The notes beneath the pieces were generated by a model. The model worked only from the letters and a program-made list of their open reading frames with translations, made no database searches and had not been told where the DNA came from. A stretch of 64,000 bases of DNA from Pseudomonas antarctica (GTDB lineage: Bacteria > Pseudomonadota > Gammaproteobacteria > Pseudomonadales > Pseudomonadaceae). The stretch covers positions 154,491-218,490 of the forward strand of contig NZ_UYXQ01000005.1 of the NCBI RefSeq assembly GCF_900624995.1. Direction: 5' to 3'. The position numbers were made by a program, and so were the translations under genes. Position 1 is the stretch's first letter. Each line of letters opens with the position of its first letter. Shown piece after piece: positions 38,310 to 46,930 of this stretch.

Positions 38310-38726
38310 TTATTTCTTTACCAAGGCCGAACACGCCGCCTTGTAGGCCTCATGCTGATACTTGTTCAGCGAGGCCGGCAAATCAAAGTTGTGTTTCTTG
38401 CTCTGCGCATTAATGGTCTGCGGCGACAACAACGTCACCTCAACCCCCTCCAGCAACTGAAACACCCCTTCAATCTTGAACGTGGTCGGGCCACCGGCGA
38501 ACTCGCCTTTCTTGCTGCGCTTTTTGATCGCGATACGGGTGATGGCGTTTGCCTGTACGAAAGCCTTTACCTGGGCGGCGAAGGCTTTGACGTTGGCCGC
38601 CTCATCGTCGTCTTCCAAGGCGATTTTCTTGGTGGCCAGGGCGACGTGGGCCAGCGCCTGGCTGTCCAGCGAGGCGACAGCGATGATGGCTTCGCTGCCT
38701 TTGATTTCGATGCCGCAGATAGTCAT
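38310..38726 (-). CDS. DUF3010 family protein
   Basis: The product is 138 aa and starts MTICGIEIKGSEAII, typical of DUF3010. The fold looks RNase H-like: an N-terminal strand GIEIKGSEAIIAV, and KKRSKKGEFAGGPTTFKIEG near residue 70. It is cytoplasmic and of unknown function. It has about 40 bases to the DUF3592 gene upstream on the same strand. Confidence 0.82.
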   Translation of the reverse strand: MTICGIEIKGSEAIIAVASLDSQALAHVALATKKIALEDDDEAANVKAFAAQVKAFVQANAITRIAIKKRSKKGEFAGGPTTFKIEGVFQLLEGVEVTLLSPQTINAQSKKHNFDLPASLNKYQHEAYKAACSALVKK

Positions 38727-38767
38727 GCAATGGCCTATTAAATAAAGTGGAGGCTGAGTGGCGAGTA

Positions 38768-39250
38768 TCAGTAATGCCGGTCTTCTTCTTGATGTTGATA
38801 GATCTGATGTGCCGTCCAGAACATCAGTATCGCGAGCACCATCATCAAGCCGACGCTTACGCTCATGATGTAGAAGTTAGGCGAACTCGATTTAAGGTTC
38901 GCCTTGATGTTATGCACCGTTGGAAACCATTTTGAGTACACCACGGGGACCGGGCTGCCCACTTCGTAGCCAGGGTCGTCGATGTAGCTGCTGTTGTTCA
39001 CCATGCCTTCGATGCGTTGGCCTTCATGGTCGAAGGCGTAATACACGTTGGTGCTTGAGGCCCAGGCGCTGAGGCTTTCCAGTTGGGTGATGTGCCCGGT
39101 GGTTTCGATGGGCGCCGCCTTTATCAGTGCAAAAGGAGCACCCCGGCTCACTGACAAGCTCAGCATCAGCGACAGTATCAGCATGGCCAAAAACAGCAGG
39201 GCGGCGCGCGTGTAGAGGAAATCCCTCTGCGCTTCGCGTGGGTAATACAT
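38768..39250 (-). CDS. DUF3592 membrane protein
   Basis: The product is 160 aa with two membrane helices (about 16-34 and 130-150) flanking a periplasmic-type beta-rich loop with VYYAFDHEGQRIEGMV, the DUF3592 pattern. The function is unknown. It follows the LprI-like gene by about 40 bases on the same strand, so these small genes may form one transcript. Confidence 0.72.
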   Translation of the reverse strand: MYYPREAQRDFLYTRAALLFLAMLILSLMLSLSVSRGAPFALIKAAPIETTGHITQLESLSAWASSTNVYYAFDHEGQRIEGMVNNSSYIDDPGYEVGSPVPVVYSKWFPTVHNIKANLKSSSPNFYIMSVSVGLMMVLAILMFWTAHQIYQHQEEDRHY

Positions 39251-39291
39251 GTGAATTCCTTTTCAATAATCCTGGAAGCTTTGAATCTGGC

Positions 39292-39693
39292 TTATTCCTG
39301 CCCGATCGACTCCAAAAACTCCGACCGCTCATCACTCATCCGCGCCAGGCAGTCATTCTGTTGAATCGCATAGCCCTTGCTGCCGTTCACCGCCGGGAAG
39401 GTGTCCACTGCGCAATCGGCGTCGCGCAATTTTTCCCACTTCTGCTGGGCATCCTTCAGACGAGCGGTAATGTCGGCCAGTTGCGACTTGTTGCTGGCAT
39501 AGGTCGAACCCATGCGTTCCAGCAGGCTTTGGTAGTTATCCTTGAGCAATTGCTCGGCGGTGGTTTTGTTGTAAGTGGCGCATTCCAGGGTTTGCTTGTC
39601 GTTCTCGATGCCATCGCATGGGGTGTTATCAGTGTCTTCGGCCGCGTGGACGCCGGTTGCGATGAGTGCCAAAGCCAGGAAAATCGATTTCAT
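39292..39693 (-). CDS. LprI-like (DUF1311) periplasmic protein
   Basis: The product is 133 aa with a signal peptide (1-17, VHA cleavage). The spacing of cysteines (CDGI, ECATYN, DADC, NDCLARM) and the pattern LECATYNKTTAEQLLKDNY followed by QQKWEKLRDADC fit the LprI N-terminal/DUF1311 family, some members of which inhibit lysozyme. That activity here is an inference from family only. It is divergent from the dipeptidase-like gene. Confidence 0.8.
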   Translation of the reverse strand: MKSIFLALALIATGVHAAEDTDNTPCDGIENDKQTLECATYNKTTAEQLLKDNYQSLLERMGSTYASNKSQLADITARLKDAQQKWEKLRDADCAVDTFPAVNGSKGYAIQQNDCLARMSDERSEFLESIGQE

Positions 39694-39791
39694 TGCGCCG
39701 TCTCATATCAGGTGATGTGGAATTCTGGCTCAAGCGTAAGACAAAGAACAGTCGTCAGTCAGACGTGTCCTGTAGGCCTTTGTCGCGGATT

Positions 39792-39824
39792 GACGCTTTC
39801 GGCAATTCCCCTGTCGTTTTTGCA
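39792..39824. promoter_or_regulatory. 21-bp-phased repeats before the dgc operon
   Basis: GACGCTTTCGGC (39792) and GTCGTTTTTGCA (39813) share 7 of 12 bases at a 21-base period, about 90 bases before the dipeptidase-like gene. This is a candidate GbdR site. Confidence 0.35.
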
Positions 39825-39912
39825 CCCGGTTCGTTCAGCCCCTGGGCATATGCTGGCCCCAAAGCGCCGGCAGACGATTCGGCGCATGAATCGCCAATAA
39901 GGGGGGCGCCTG

Positions 39913-40890
39913 ATGAGCCCAGCGCAATTGCACGCCGACAGCATCGTTATCGACGGGCTGATCATTGCCAAGTGGAACCGCGAGCTGTTCGAGGACATGC
40001 GCAAAGGCGGCCTCACCGCTGCCAACTGCACTGTGTCGGTGTGGGAAGGGTTCCAGGCCACGATCAATAACATCGTGGCCAGCCAGACCCTGATCCGTGA
40101 GAACAGCGACCTGGTGATCCCGGTGAAAACCACCGCCGACATCCGCAAAGCCAAGGAGCAGGGCAAGACCGGCATTATCTTCGGCTTCCAGAACGCCCAT
40201 GCGTTTGAAGACCAGCTGGGCTACGTCGAGATCTTCAAGCAGCTCGGCGTGGGCGTGGTGCAGATGTGCTACAACACCCAGAACCTGGTCGGCACCGGTT
40301 GCTACGAGCGTGACGGCGGCCTGTCGGGCTTTGGCCGTGAAGTCGTCGGTGAGATGAACCGCGTCGGCATCATGTGCGACCTGTCCCACGTCGGCTCCAA
40401 GACCAGCGAAGAAGTCATCCTCGAATCGAAAAAGCCGGTGTGCTACTCCCACTGCCTGCCTTCAGGCCTTAAAGAGCATCCGCGCAACAAGTCCGATGAA
40501 GAACTGAAGTTCATTGCCGACCACGGCGGTTTTGTCGGCGTGACCATGTTCGCGCCGTTCCTGGCCAAGGGCATTGATTCGACCATCGACGACTACGCCG
40601 AAGCCATTGAATACACCATGAACATCGTTGGCGAAGACGCCATCGGCATCGGCACCGACTTCACCCAGGGCCATGGCCAGGATTTCTTCGAAATGCTGAC
40701 CCACGACAAGGGTTATGCCCGCCGCCTGACCAGCTTCGGCAAGATCATCAACCCGCTGGGCATCCGCACCGTGGGCGAGTTCCCCAACCTCACCGAGACC
40801 CTGCTCAAGCGCGGCCACAGCGAGCGCGTGGTGCGCAAAATCATGGGTGAAAACTGGGTCAATGTCCTGAAAGACGTCTGGGGCGAATAA
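39913..40890 (+). CDS. M19 dipeptidase-like protein of the dgc operon
   Basis: The product is 325 aa of the membrane (renal) dipeptidase family M19. Conserved parts include CDLSHVG, CYSHC and IGIGTDFTQG. The first metal motif, normally DGHNDL, reads DGLIIAKWN, and the bridging Glu region reads FGFQNAHAF with Gln. Two His sites and the late Asp are kept, so the usual two-zinc centre looks incomplete and the activity may differ from dipeptide hydrolysis. It is the first gene of the run DUF5943-dgcA-dgcB-ETF, in the position of PA5396, so a role in dimethylglycine use is likely. It has no signal peptide. Confidence 0.82.
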   Translation: MSPAQLHADSIVIDGLIIAKWNRELFEDMRKGGLTAANCTVSVWEGFQATINNIVASQTLIRENSDLVIPVKTTADIRKAKEQGKTGIIFGFQNAHAFEDQLGYVEIFKQLGVGVVQMCYNTQNLVGTGCYERDGGLSGFGREVVGEMNRVGIMCDLSHVGSKTSEEVILESKKPVCYSHCLPSGLKEHPRNKSDEELKFIADHGGFVGVTMFAPFLAKGIDSTIDDYAEAIEYTMNIVGEDAIGIGTDFTQGHGQDFFEMLTHDKGYARRLTSFGKIINPLGIRTVGEFPNLTETLLKRGHSERVVRKIMGENWVNVLKDVWGE

Positions 40891-40960
40891 GCCAACCTCT
40901 CTTTTCCTCCGGCCATCCGTGCCGGGGGCATCAACACGAATTTTCTGGAGTTAAGTTTCC

Positions 40961-41491
40961 ATGGCCAAGATCGCCCCGCAATTGCCAATCGAAGTCGACA
41001 GCGAAACCGGTGTCTGGACCTCCGACGCCCTGCCGATGCTGTACGTGCCGCGCCATTTCTTCGTCAACAACCACATGGGGATTGAAGAAGTATTGGGCGC
41101 CGAGGCCTACGCCGAAATCCTCTACAAGGCTGGCTATAAATCCGCCTGGCACTGGTGTGAAAAAGAAGCTGAATGCCACGGCCTGGAAGGCGTTGCGGTG
41201 TTCGAGCACTACATGAAGCGCCTGTCGCAGCGCGGCTGGGGCCTGTTCAAGATCCAGGACATCGACCTCGACAAAGGCACCGCCAGCGTCAAGCTCGAAC
41301 ACTCGGCGTTTGTCTACGTGTACGGCAAGGTCGGGCGCAAGGTCGACTACATGTTCACCGGCTGGTTTGCCGGCGCCATGGACCAGATTCTGCAGGCGCG
41401 TGGCAGCAAGATCCGCACGGTGGCCGAGCAAGTCTACGGCGGCTCCGAAGAAGGCCACGACGATGGCCTGTTCACCGTCAAGCCGTTGTAA
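40961..41491 (+). CDS. DUF5943 protein of the dgc operon
   Basis: The product is 176 aa, cytoplasmic. I recall close homologues as DUF5943 proteins in the same place (PA5397). Residues WHWCEKEAECHG and the tail FAGAMDQILQARGSKIRTVAEQVYGGSEEGHDDGLFTVKPL resemble V4R-type small-ligand domains, but I cannot confirm that. It lies 70 bases after the dipeptidase-like gene and 15 before dgcA. It may be an accessory or assembly factor for dimethylglycine oxidation. Confidence 0.78.
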   Translation: MAKIAPQLPIEVDSETGVWTSDALPMLYVPRHFFVNNHMGIEEVLGAEAYAEILYKAGYKSAWHWCEKEAECHGLEGVAVFEHYMKRLSQRGWGLFKIQDIDLDKGTASVKLEHSAFVYVYGKVGRKVDYMFTGWFAGAMDQILQARGSKIRTVAEQVYGGSEEGHDDGLFTVKPL

Positions 41492-41506
41492 GTCGAGGAC
41501 CCTGCC

Positions 41507-43567
41507 ATGGCTTTCGAAGCAATGTTTGCGCCGATCCAGATCGGCAAACTGACCATCCGCAACCGCGTGCTCAGTACCGCCCACGCCGAGGTGTATGCCA
41601 CCGACGGCGGCATGACCACCGACCGCTATGTGAAGTACTACGAAGAGAAAGCCAAGGGCGGGATCGGCCTGGCGATCTGCGGCGGGTCTTCCAGTGTGGC
41701 CATCGACAGCCCGCAAGGCTGGTGGAAATCGGTGAACCTGGCCGACGACCGGATCATCCCGCACTTCCAGAACCTGGCCGATGCCATGCACAAGCATGGC
41801 GCCAAGATCATGATCCAGATTACCCACATGGGCCGTCGCTCGCGCTGGGACGGCGAGCATTGGCCGACCCTGCTGTCGCCGTCGGGCATCCGTGAGCCGG
41901 TGCACCGTGCGACCTGCAAAACCATCGAGCCGGAAGAAATCTGGCGCGTGATCGGCAACTACGCCAGCGCCGCCGCGCGGGCCAAAGCCGGTGGCCTGGA
42001 TGGCGTGGAACTGTCGGCGGTGCACCAGCACATGATCGACCAGTTCTGGAGCCCACGCGTCAATAAACGCACCGACGAATGGGGCGGCAGCTTTGAAAAC
42101 CGCATGCGTTTCGGCCTGGAAGTGTTAAAGGCTGTGCGCAAGGAAGTCGGCCCGGATTTCTGCGTCGGCATCCGCCTGTGCGGCGATGAATTTCACCCGG
42201 ACGGTTTGTCCCACGAGGACATGAAACAGATCGCCAAATATTACGACGACACCGGCATGTTGGACTTTATCGGCGTGGTGGGCTCGGGTTGCGACACCCA
42301 CAACACCCTGGCCAACGTGATCCCGAACATGAGTTACCCACCGGAGCCGTTCCTGCACTTGGCCGCCGGTATCAAGGAAGTGGTCAAGGCGCCGGTGCTG
42401 CACGCGCAGAACATCAAGGACCCGAACCAGGCCACGCGCATTCTGGAAGGCGGCTACGTGGACATGGTCGGCATGACCCGTGCGCACATTGCCGACCCGC
42501 ACCTGATCGCCAAGATCAAGATGGGCCAGATCGACCAGATCAAGCAGTGCGTGGGTGCCAACTACTGCATCGACCGCCAATACCAAGGGCTGGACGTGTT
42601 GTGCATCCAGAACGCCGCGACCTCGCGTGAATACATGGGCGTGCCGCACATCATCGAAAAGTCCACCGGGCCCAAACGCAAAGTCGTGGTGGTCGGTGCA
42701 GGCCCCGCCGGGATGGAAGCGGCGCGCGTCGCCGCCGAGCGTGGCCATGACGTGACACTGTTCGAGAAGAAAGACTTTATCGGTGGGCAAATCACCACCG
42801 CGTCCAAAGCCCCGCAGCGTGACCAGATCGCCGGCATCACGCGCTGGTTCCAGCTGGAACTGGCGCGCTTGAACGTCGACTTGCGCCTGGGCGTGGCGGC
42901 GAATGCCGAAGCGATCCTCGACTTGCGCCCGGATGTCGTGGTGCTGGCCGTCGGCGGGCATCCATTCCTGGAGCAGAACGAACACTGGGGCGCGGCCGAA
43001 GGCCTGGTGGTCAGCAGTTGGGACGTGCTCGACGGCAAAGTCGCGCCGGGCAAGAACGTGCTGGTGTACGACACCATCTGCGAATTCACCGGCATGTCGG
43101 TGGCGGATTTCCTTGCGGACAAGGGCAGCCAGGTTGAAATCGTCACCGACGATATCAAGCCGGGTGTGGCCGTCGGCGGTACGTCGTTCCCGACCTACTA
43201 CCGCAGCATGTACCCCAAGGAAGTGATCATGACCGGCGACATGATGCTGGAAAAGGTCTACCGCGAAGGCGACAAGCTGGTGGCGGTGCTGGAGAACGAA
43301 TACACCGGCGCCAAAGAGGAGCGGGTGGTGGACCAGGTGGTGGTGGAAAACGGTGTGCGTCCGGACGAAGAGATCTACTACGCCCTCAAGCCTGGTTCGC
43401 GTAACAAGGGCCAGATGGACATCGAAGCCCTGTTCGCAATCAAGCCACAGCCGTGCCTGAGCGAGCCGGGTGAGGGGTACTTGCTGTTCCGCATTGGTGA
43501 CTGTGTGGCGCAACGTAATACCCACGCCGCCATCTATGACGCCCTGCGCCTGTGCAAGGATTTCTGA
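41507..43567 (+). CDS. dgcA: Dimethylglycine demethylase subunit DgcA
   Basis: The product is 686 aa, built like trimethylamine dehydrogenase: an N-terminal FMN barrel (about 1-370, with ELSAVHQHMIDQF in the active site), an iron-sulfur site, and C-terminal NAD/FAD-like domains (VVVVGAGPAGMEAARVA near residue 390). It removes a methyl group from dimethylglycine to give sarcosine, with DgcB and the ETF as electron route. The cluster motif reads CVGANYC...C where TMADH has C-x2-C-x2-C...C, so the second cysteine is Ala. Confidence 0.92.
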   Translation: MAFEAMFAPIQIGKLTIRNRVLSTAHAEVYATDGGMTTDRYVKYYEEKAKGGIGLAICGGSSSVAIDSPQGWWKSVNLADDRIIPHFQNLADAMHKHGAKIMIQITHMGRRSRWDGEHWPTLLSPSGIREPVHRATCKTIEPEEIWRVIGNYASAAARAKAGGLDGVELSAVHQHMIDQFWSPRVNKRTDEWGGSFENRMRFGLEVLKAVRKEVGPDFCVGIRLCGDEFHPDGLSHEDMKQIAKYYDDTGMLDFIGVVGSGCDTHNTLANVIPNMSYPPEPFLHLAAGIKEVVKAPVLHAQNIKDPNQATRILEGGYVDMVGMTRAHIADPHLIAKIKMGQIDQIKQCVGANYCIDRQYQGLDVLCIQNAATSREYMGVPHIIEKSTGPKRKVVVVGAGPAGMEAARVAAERGHDVTLFEKKDFIGGQITTASKAPQRDQIAGITRWFQLELARLNVDLRLGVAANAEAILDLRPDVVVLAVGGHPFLEQNEHWGAAEGLVVSSWDVLDGKVAPGKNVLVYDTICEFTGMSVADFLADKGSQVEIVTDDIKPGVAVGGTSFPTYYRSMYPKEVIMTGDMMLEKVYREGDKLVAVLENEYTGAKEERVVDQVVVENGVRPDEEIYYALKPGSRNKGQMDIEALFAIKPQPCLSEPGEGYLLFRIGDCVAQRNTHAAIYDALRLCKDF

Positions 43568-43585
43568 CCCAACAGGAACGCGATC

Positions 43586-43710
43586 AATGTGGGAGCCAGC
43601 TTTTCTGTGGGAGCCGGGCTTGCCCGCGATGCAGGCAACTCGGTCTATAGGAAGACCGCGTTGATGCCATCGCAGGCAAGCCAGCTCCCACACAAGCCAG
43701 CTCTCACATT
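43586..43710. repeat. Nested REP cluster between dgcA and dgcB
   Basis: An inner inverted REP pair (43605-43692) is flanked by outer half-REPs: AATGTGGGAGCCAGCTT at 43586-43602 and AAGCCAGCTCTCACATT at 43694-43710. The whole is a long imperfect palindrome inside the operon, as if one pair had entered another. Confidence 0.88.
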
Positions 43711-43756
43711 GAACCGATTCCCATGCAAGACCTGTGTGGTCTTCGGGAGCTTCACC

Positions 43757-45700
43757 ATGTTGAACACCTTGCTGCCTATTCTCTTGTTTGCCGCCCTGGG
43801 CCTTGCCGTCCTCGGCGCCCTGCGCCGGGTGAACATGTGGCGCCGTGGCCGCGCTTCCAACGTCGACCTGCTTGGCGGCCTGCTGGCCATGCCCAAGCGC
43901 TACATGGTCGATTTGCACCACGTGGTCGCCCGCGACAAATACATCGCCAACACCCACGTCGCCACCGCGCTGGGTTTTGTGCTGTCGGCCGTGCTGGCGA
44001 TTCTAGTGCACGGTTTCGGCCTGCAGAACCGCGTCCTCGGCTATGCCTTGCTGCTGGCCTCGGTGCTGATGTTTGTCGGCGCCACGTTCGTTTACCTGCG
44101 GCGGCGTAACCCGCCGTCACGTCTGTCGAAAGGCCCGTGGATGCGCCTGCCGAAAAGCCTGATGGCGTTCTCGGTGAGTTTCTTGCTGGTGACCTTGCCG
44201 GTGGCCGGAGTTCTGCCAGCCGACTTCGGCGGCTGGCTGCTGGCCGCCTTGTTGAGCCTGGGCGTGCTGTGGGGCGTGTCGGAAATGTTCTTCGGCATGA
44301 CCTGGGGCGGCCCGATGAAACACGCCTTCGCCGGTGCCCTGCACCTGGCGTGGCACCGCCGCGCCGAACGCTTTGGTGGCGGCCGTTCCACCGGGTTGAA
44401 GCCGCTGGACTTGAGCGATAAAAACGCGCCGCTGGGCGTGGAAAAACCCAAGGATTTCACCTGGAACCAACTGCTCGGCTTTGACGCCTGCGTGCAGTGT
44501 GGCAAGTGCGAAGCCGCGTGCCCGGCGTTCGCCGCCGGCCAGCCGCTGAACCCGAAAAAGCTGATCCAGGACATGGTGGTCGGCCTGGCTGGCGGCACCG
44601 ATGCCAACTTTGCCGGCAGCCCGTATCCAGGCAAGCCGATTGGCGAACACAGCGGCAACCCGCACCAACCCATCGTCAACGGCCTGGTGGACGCCGACAC
44701 CCTGTGGTCGTGCACCACCTGCCGCGCCTGCGTGGAAGAGTGCCCGATGATGATTGAGCACGTTGACGCCATCGTCGACATGCGCCGCTACCTCACCCTG
44801 GAAAAAGGCGCGACCCCGAACAAGGGCGCCGAAGTCCTGGAAAACCTGATCGCCACCGACAACCCTGGCGGCTTCGCACCGGGCGGTCGCCTGAACTGGG
44901 CGGCGGATTTGAACCTGCCGTTGTTGAGTGAAAAAAGCAGCGCCGATGTGCTGTTCTGGGTCGGCGACGGCGCCTTCGACATGCGCAACCAGCGCACCCT
45001 GCGCGCCTTCGTCAAAGTGCTGAAGGCTGCCAAGGTCGACTTTGCCGTACTTGGCCTGGAAGAGCGCGACAGCGGCGACGTCGCACGCCGATTGGGCGAT
45101 GAAGCCACGTTCCAACTGCTGGCCACGCGCAATATCCAGACGTTGGCCAAGTACAGCTTCAAGCGCATCGTCACCTGCGACCCGCACAGCTTCCACGTAC
45201 TGAAAAACGAGTACAGCGCCTTCAACGGCAACTACCTGGTGCAGCACCACAGCACCTTTATGGCCGAGCTGATCGGCGATGGCGCGCTGAACCTGGGCCA
45301 GCACAAAGGCAATAGCGTGACCTATCACGACCCTTGTTACCTCGGCCGCTACAACGGCGAGTACGAGGCCCCGCGCCAAGTGCTGCGCGCGCTGGGCATC
45401 GAGGTCAAGGAGATGCAACGCTCGGGCTTCCGTTCTCGCTGCTGCGGTGGCGGTGGCGGTGCGCCGATCACTGACATGCCCGGCAAGCAACGTATTCCCG
45501 ATATGCGCATGGAAGACATCCGCGAAACCGGCGCCGAGCTGGTGGCTGTGGGTTGTCCACAGTGCACAGCGATGCTTGAGGGTGTGGTTGAACCGCGCCC
45601 ATTGATCAAAGACATCGCCGAACTGGTGGCTGACGCTTTGCTTGAAGACGCCACGCCCGTGAAAGCTCCAGTCACGCGTGAACCTGCGGAGGTGCAGTAA
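43757..45700 (+). CDS. dgcB: Iron-sulfur dimethylglycine demethylase subunit DgcB
   Basis: The product is 647 aa from the ATG at 43757 (MLNTLLPILLFAAL), preceded by GGGAG at 7 bases; the frame upstream reads through a REP and is not coding. The N-terminal 230 residues hold about five helices. Two 4Fe-4S motifs follow, CVQCGKCEAACP and CTTCRACVEECP, then CCG-type domains with CCGGGGG and CPQC. It should link DgcA and the ETF to the membrane quinone pool. The downstream ETF-alpha ATG overlaps its stop (TAATG). Confidence 0.92.
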   Translation: MLNTLLPILLFAALGLAVLGALRRVNMWRRGRASNVDLLGGLLAMPKRYMVDLHHVVARDKYIANTHVATALGFVLSAVLAILVHGFGLQNRVLGYALLLASVLMFVGATFVYLRRRNPPSRLSKGPWMRLPKSLMAFSVSFLLVTLPVAGVLPADFGGWLLAALLSLGVLWGVSEMFFGMTWGGPMKHAFAGALHLAWHRRAERFGGGRSTGLKPLDLSDKNAPLGVEKPKDFTWNQLLGFDACVQCGKCEAACPAFAAGQPLNPKKLIQDMVVGLAGGTDANFAGSPYPGKPIGEHSGNPHQPIVNGLVDADTLWSCTTCRACVEECPMMIEHVDAIVDMRRYLTLEKGATPNKGAEVLENLIATDNPGGFAPGGRLNWAADLNLPLLSEKSSADVLFWVGDGAFDMRNQRTLRAFVKVLKAAKVDFAVLGLEERDSGDVARRLGDEATFQLLATRNIQTLAKYSFKRIVTCDPHSFHVLKNEYSAFNGNYLVQHHSTFMAELIGDGALNLGQHKGNSVTYHDPCYLGRYNGEYEAPRQVLRALGIEVKEMQRSGFRSRCCGGGGGAPITDMPGKQRIPDMRMEDIRETGAELVAVGCPQCTAMLEGVVEPRPLIKDIAELVADALLEDATPVKAPVTREPAEVQ

Positions 45701-46920
45701 TGAGCGACATTATTCGCCGCGACCCACGGGCCGAATGGATCGCCCGTAACCGCCTGCACCCGCTGCATGCGGCGATGCAACCGGCGCTCCACAGCTGGAT
45801 GGGACCGAACGGCATCATTCGCAAAAACGTGCATGGCGTCGGTTTTATCGGCCCCAACGGCATCAAGCGTATCGACCGCAGCGGCGCCCAGCAGGGCGGC
45901 GCGGCCAAACGCACAGCGGCGGTGCACGTGCAGTTGCCGCTGCATCAGGTGCCTGCGCCGGCGTTCTACATCAACGTGGTGCCGGACATGGTCGGCGGCC
46001 GCCTGAGCAGCCACGACCGCGACTTGCTCGGTTTGGCGCGGCAACTCGCCGGCAGCGACGGCGCGGTGTTGGCGGTGGTGTTTGGCGAACACAAAGAAAT
46101 TACGTTTGCCACGGCGGGCGTTGATCGCCTGCTGGTGTTGGAAGGCCATGAATTCGACGGTTATTCACCGGAGCAACGCGTGCAAGGCCTGCGGGCTGTG
46201 GATAACCAGTTCAACCCGCGCCATTGGCTGCTGCCCGACAGCCGCAGCGGTGGTGGCGAGTTGGGTCGGCGTTTTGCCGCGAGCCTCAAGGAGCGCCCGG
46301 CCACGCGGGTCTGGCAGATCAAGGGTGAAGCGTGCATCGGCCGTGCCGGTGCGGGCCAGGAAGACTTGGCCCGGCCATTACCGCGCCTGATCCTGGCGGC
46401 AGTGGAATGCGCCGAACCGGTCAGCGAAACACGCCATGAAGTATTGCCCGTGGAGTTATCCACAGCGTTGGCGCGCAGCTTGCCGCGTATCGAAGACCTC
46501 GGCGCGGTGGCCGTGGACCCAGGCGCCATTCCGATGGCCGAGGCGGAGTTTATTTTCTCCGGCGGCAACGGCGTGAAGGACTGGGCCCTGTTCCATCAGA
46601 CCGCCGCGGCCCTGGGCGCCACCGAAGGCGCCTCGCGGGTGGCGGTGGATGATGGCTTTATGGCGCGTGATCGCCAGGTTGGCGCCAGCGGCACCTGGGT
46701 CACGGCGCGGGTTTACATGGCCGTGGGGATTTCCGGGGCGATCCAGCACCTGCAAGGCATCGGTGCCTGCGACAAAGTGGTGGCAATCAACCTCGACCCG
46801 GGCTGCGACATGATCAAACGTGCCGACCTGTCGGTGATCGGCGACAGCGCCGCGATACTGCAAGCCTTGATCGCTGCGGTCGAGGCCCACCGCAACGGCG
46901 CCAAGCGCGATGCGGCTTAA
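45700..46920 (+). CDS. Dedicated electron transfer flavoprotein, alpha subunit
   Basis: The product is 406 aa, about 90 longer than housekeeping EtfA because of an N-terminal extension (MSDIIRRDPRAEWIARNRLHPLH...). The C-terminal FAD domain is clear: VAVDDGFMARDRQVGASG, YMAVGISGAIQHLQGI and INLDPGCDMIKRADLSVIGD. With the beta subunit it should carry electrons from DgcA to DgcB. Its start overlaps the dgcB stop by one base. In PAO1 the equivalent is PA5400. Confidence 0.9.
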   Translation: MSDIIRRDPRAEWIARNRLHPLHAAMQPALHSWMGPNGIIRKNVHGVGFIGPNGIKRIDRSGAQQGGAAKRTAAVHVQLPLHQVPAPAFYINVVPDMVGGRLSSHDRDLLGLARQLAGSDGAVLAVVFGEHKEITFATAGVDRLLVLEGHEFDGYSPEQRVQGLRAVDNQFNPRHWLLPDSRSGGGELGRRFAASLKERPATRVWQIKGEACIGRAGAGQEDLARPLPRLILAAVECAEPVSETRHEVLPVELSTALARSLPRIEDLGAVAVDPGAIPMAEAEFIFSGGNGVKDWALFHQTAAALGATEGASRVAVDDGFMARDRQVGASGTWVTARVYMAVGISGAIQHLQGIGACDKVVAINLDPGCDMIKRADLSVIGDSAAILQALIAAVEAHRNGAKRDAA

Positions 46921-46930
46921 GGACATGACC

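Noticed and set aside
43589..43756. N-terminal extension of dgcB
   Set aside because: It encodes REP sequence (MGASFSVGAGLARDAG...); the ATG at 43757 has the ribosome site and begins the membrane domain.
42125..43957. Minus-strand open frame of 610 codons
   Set aside because: It is the complement of dgcA and also reads through the nested REP cluster.
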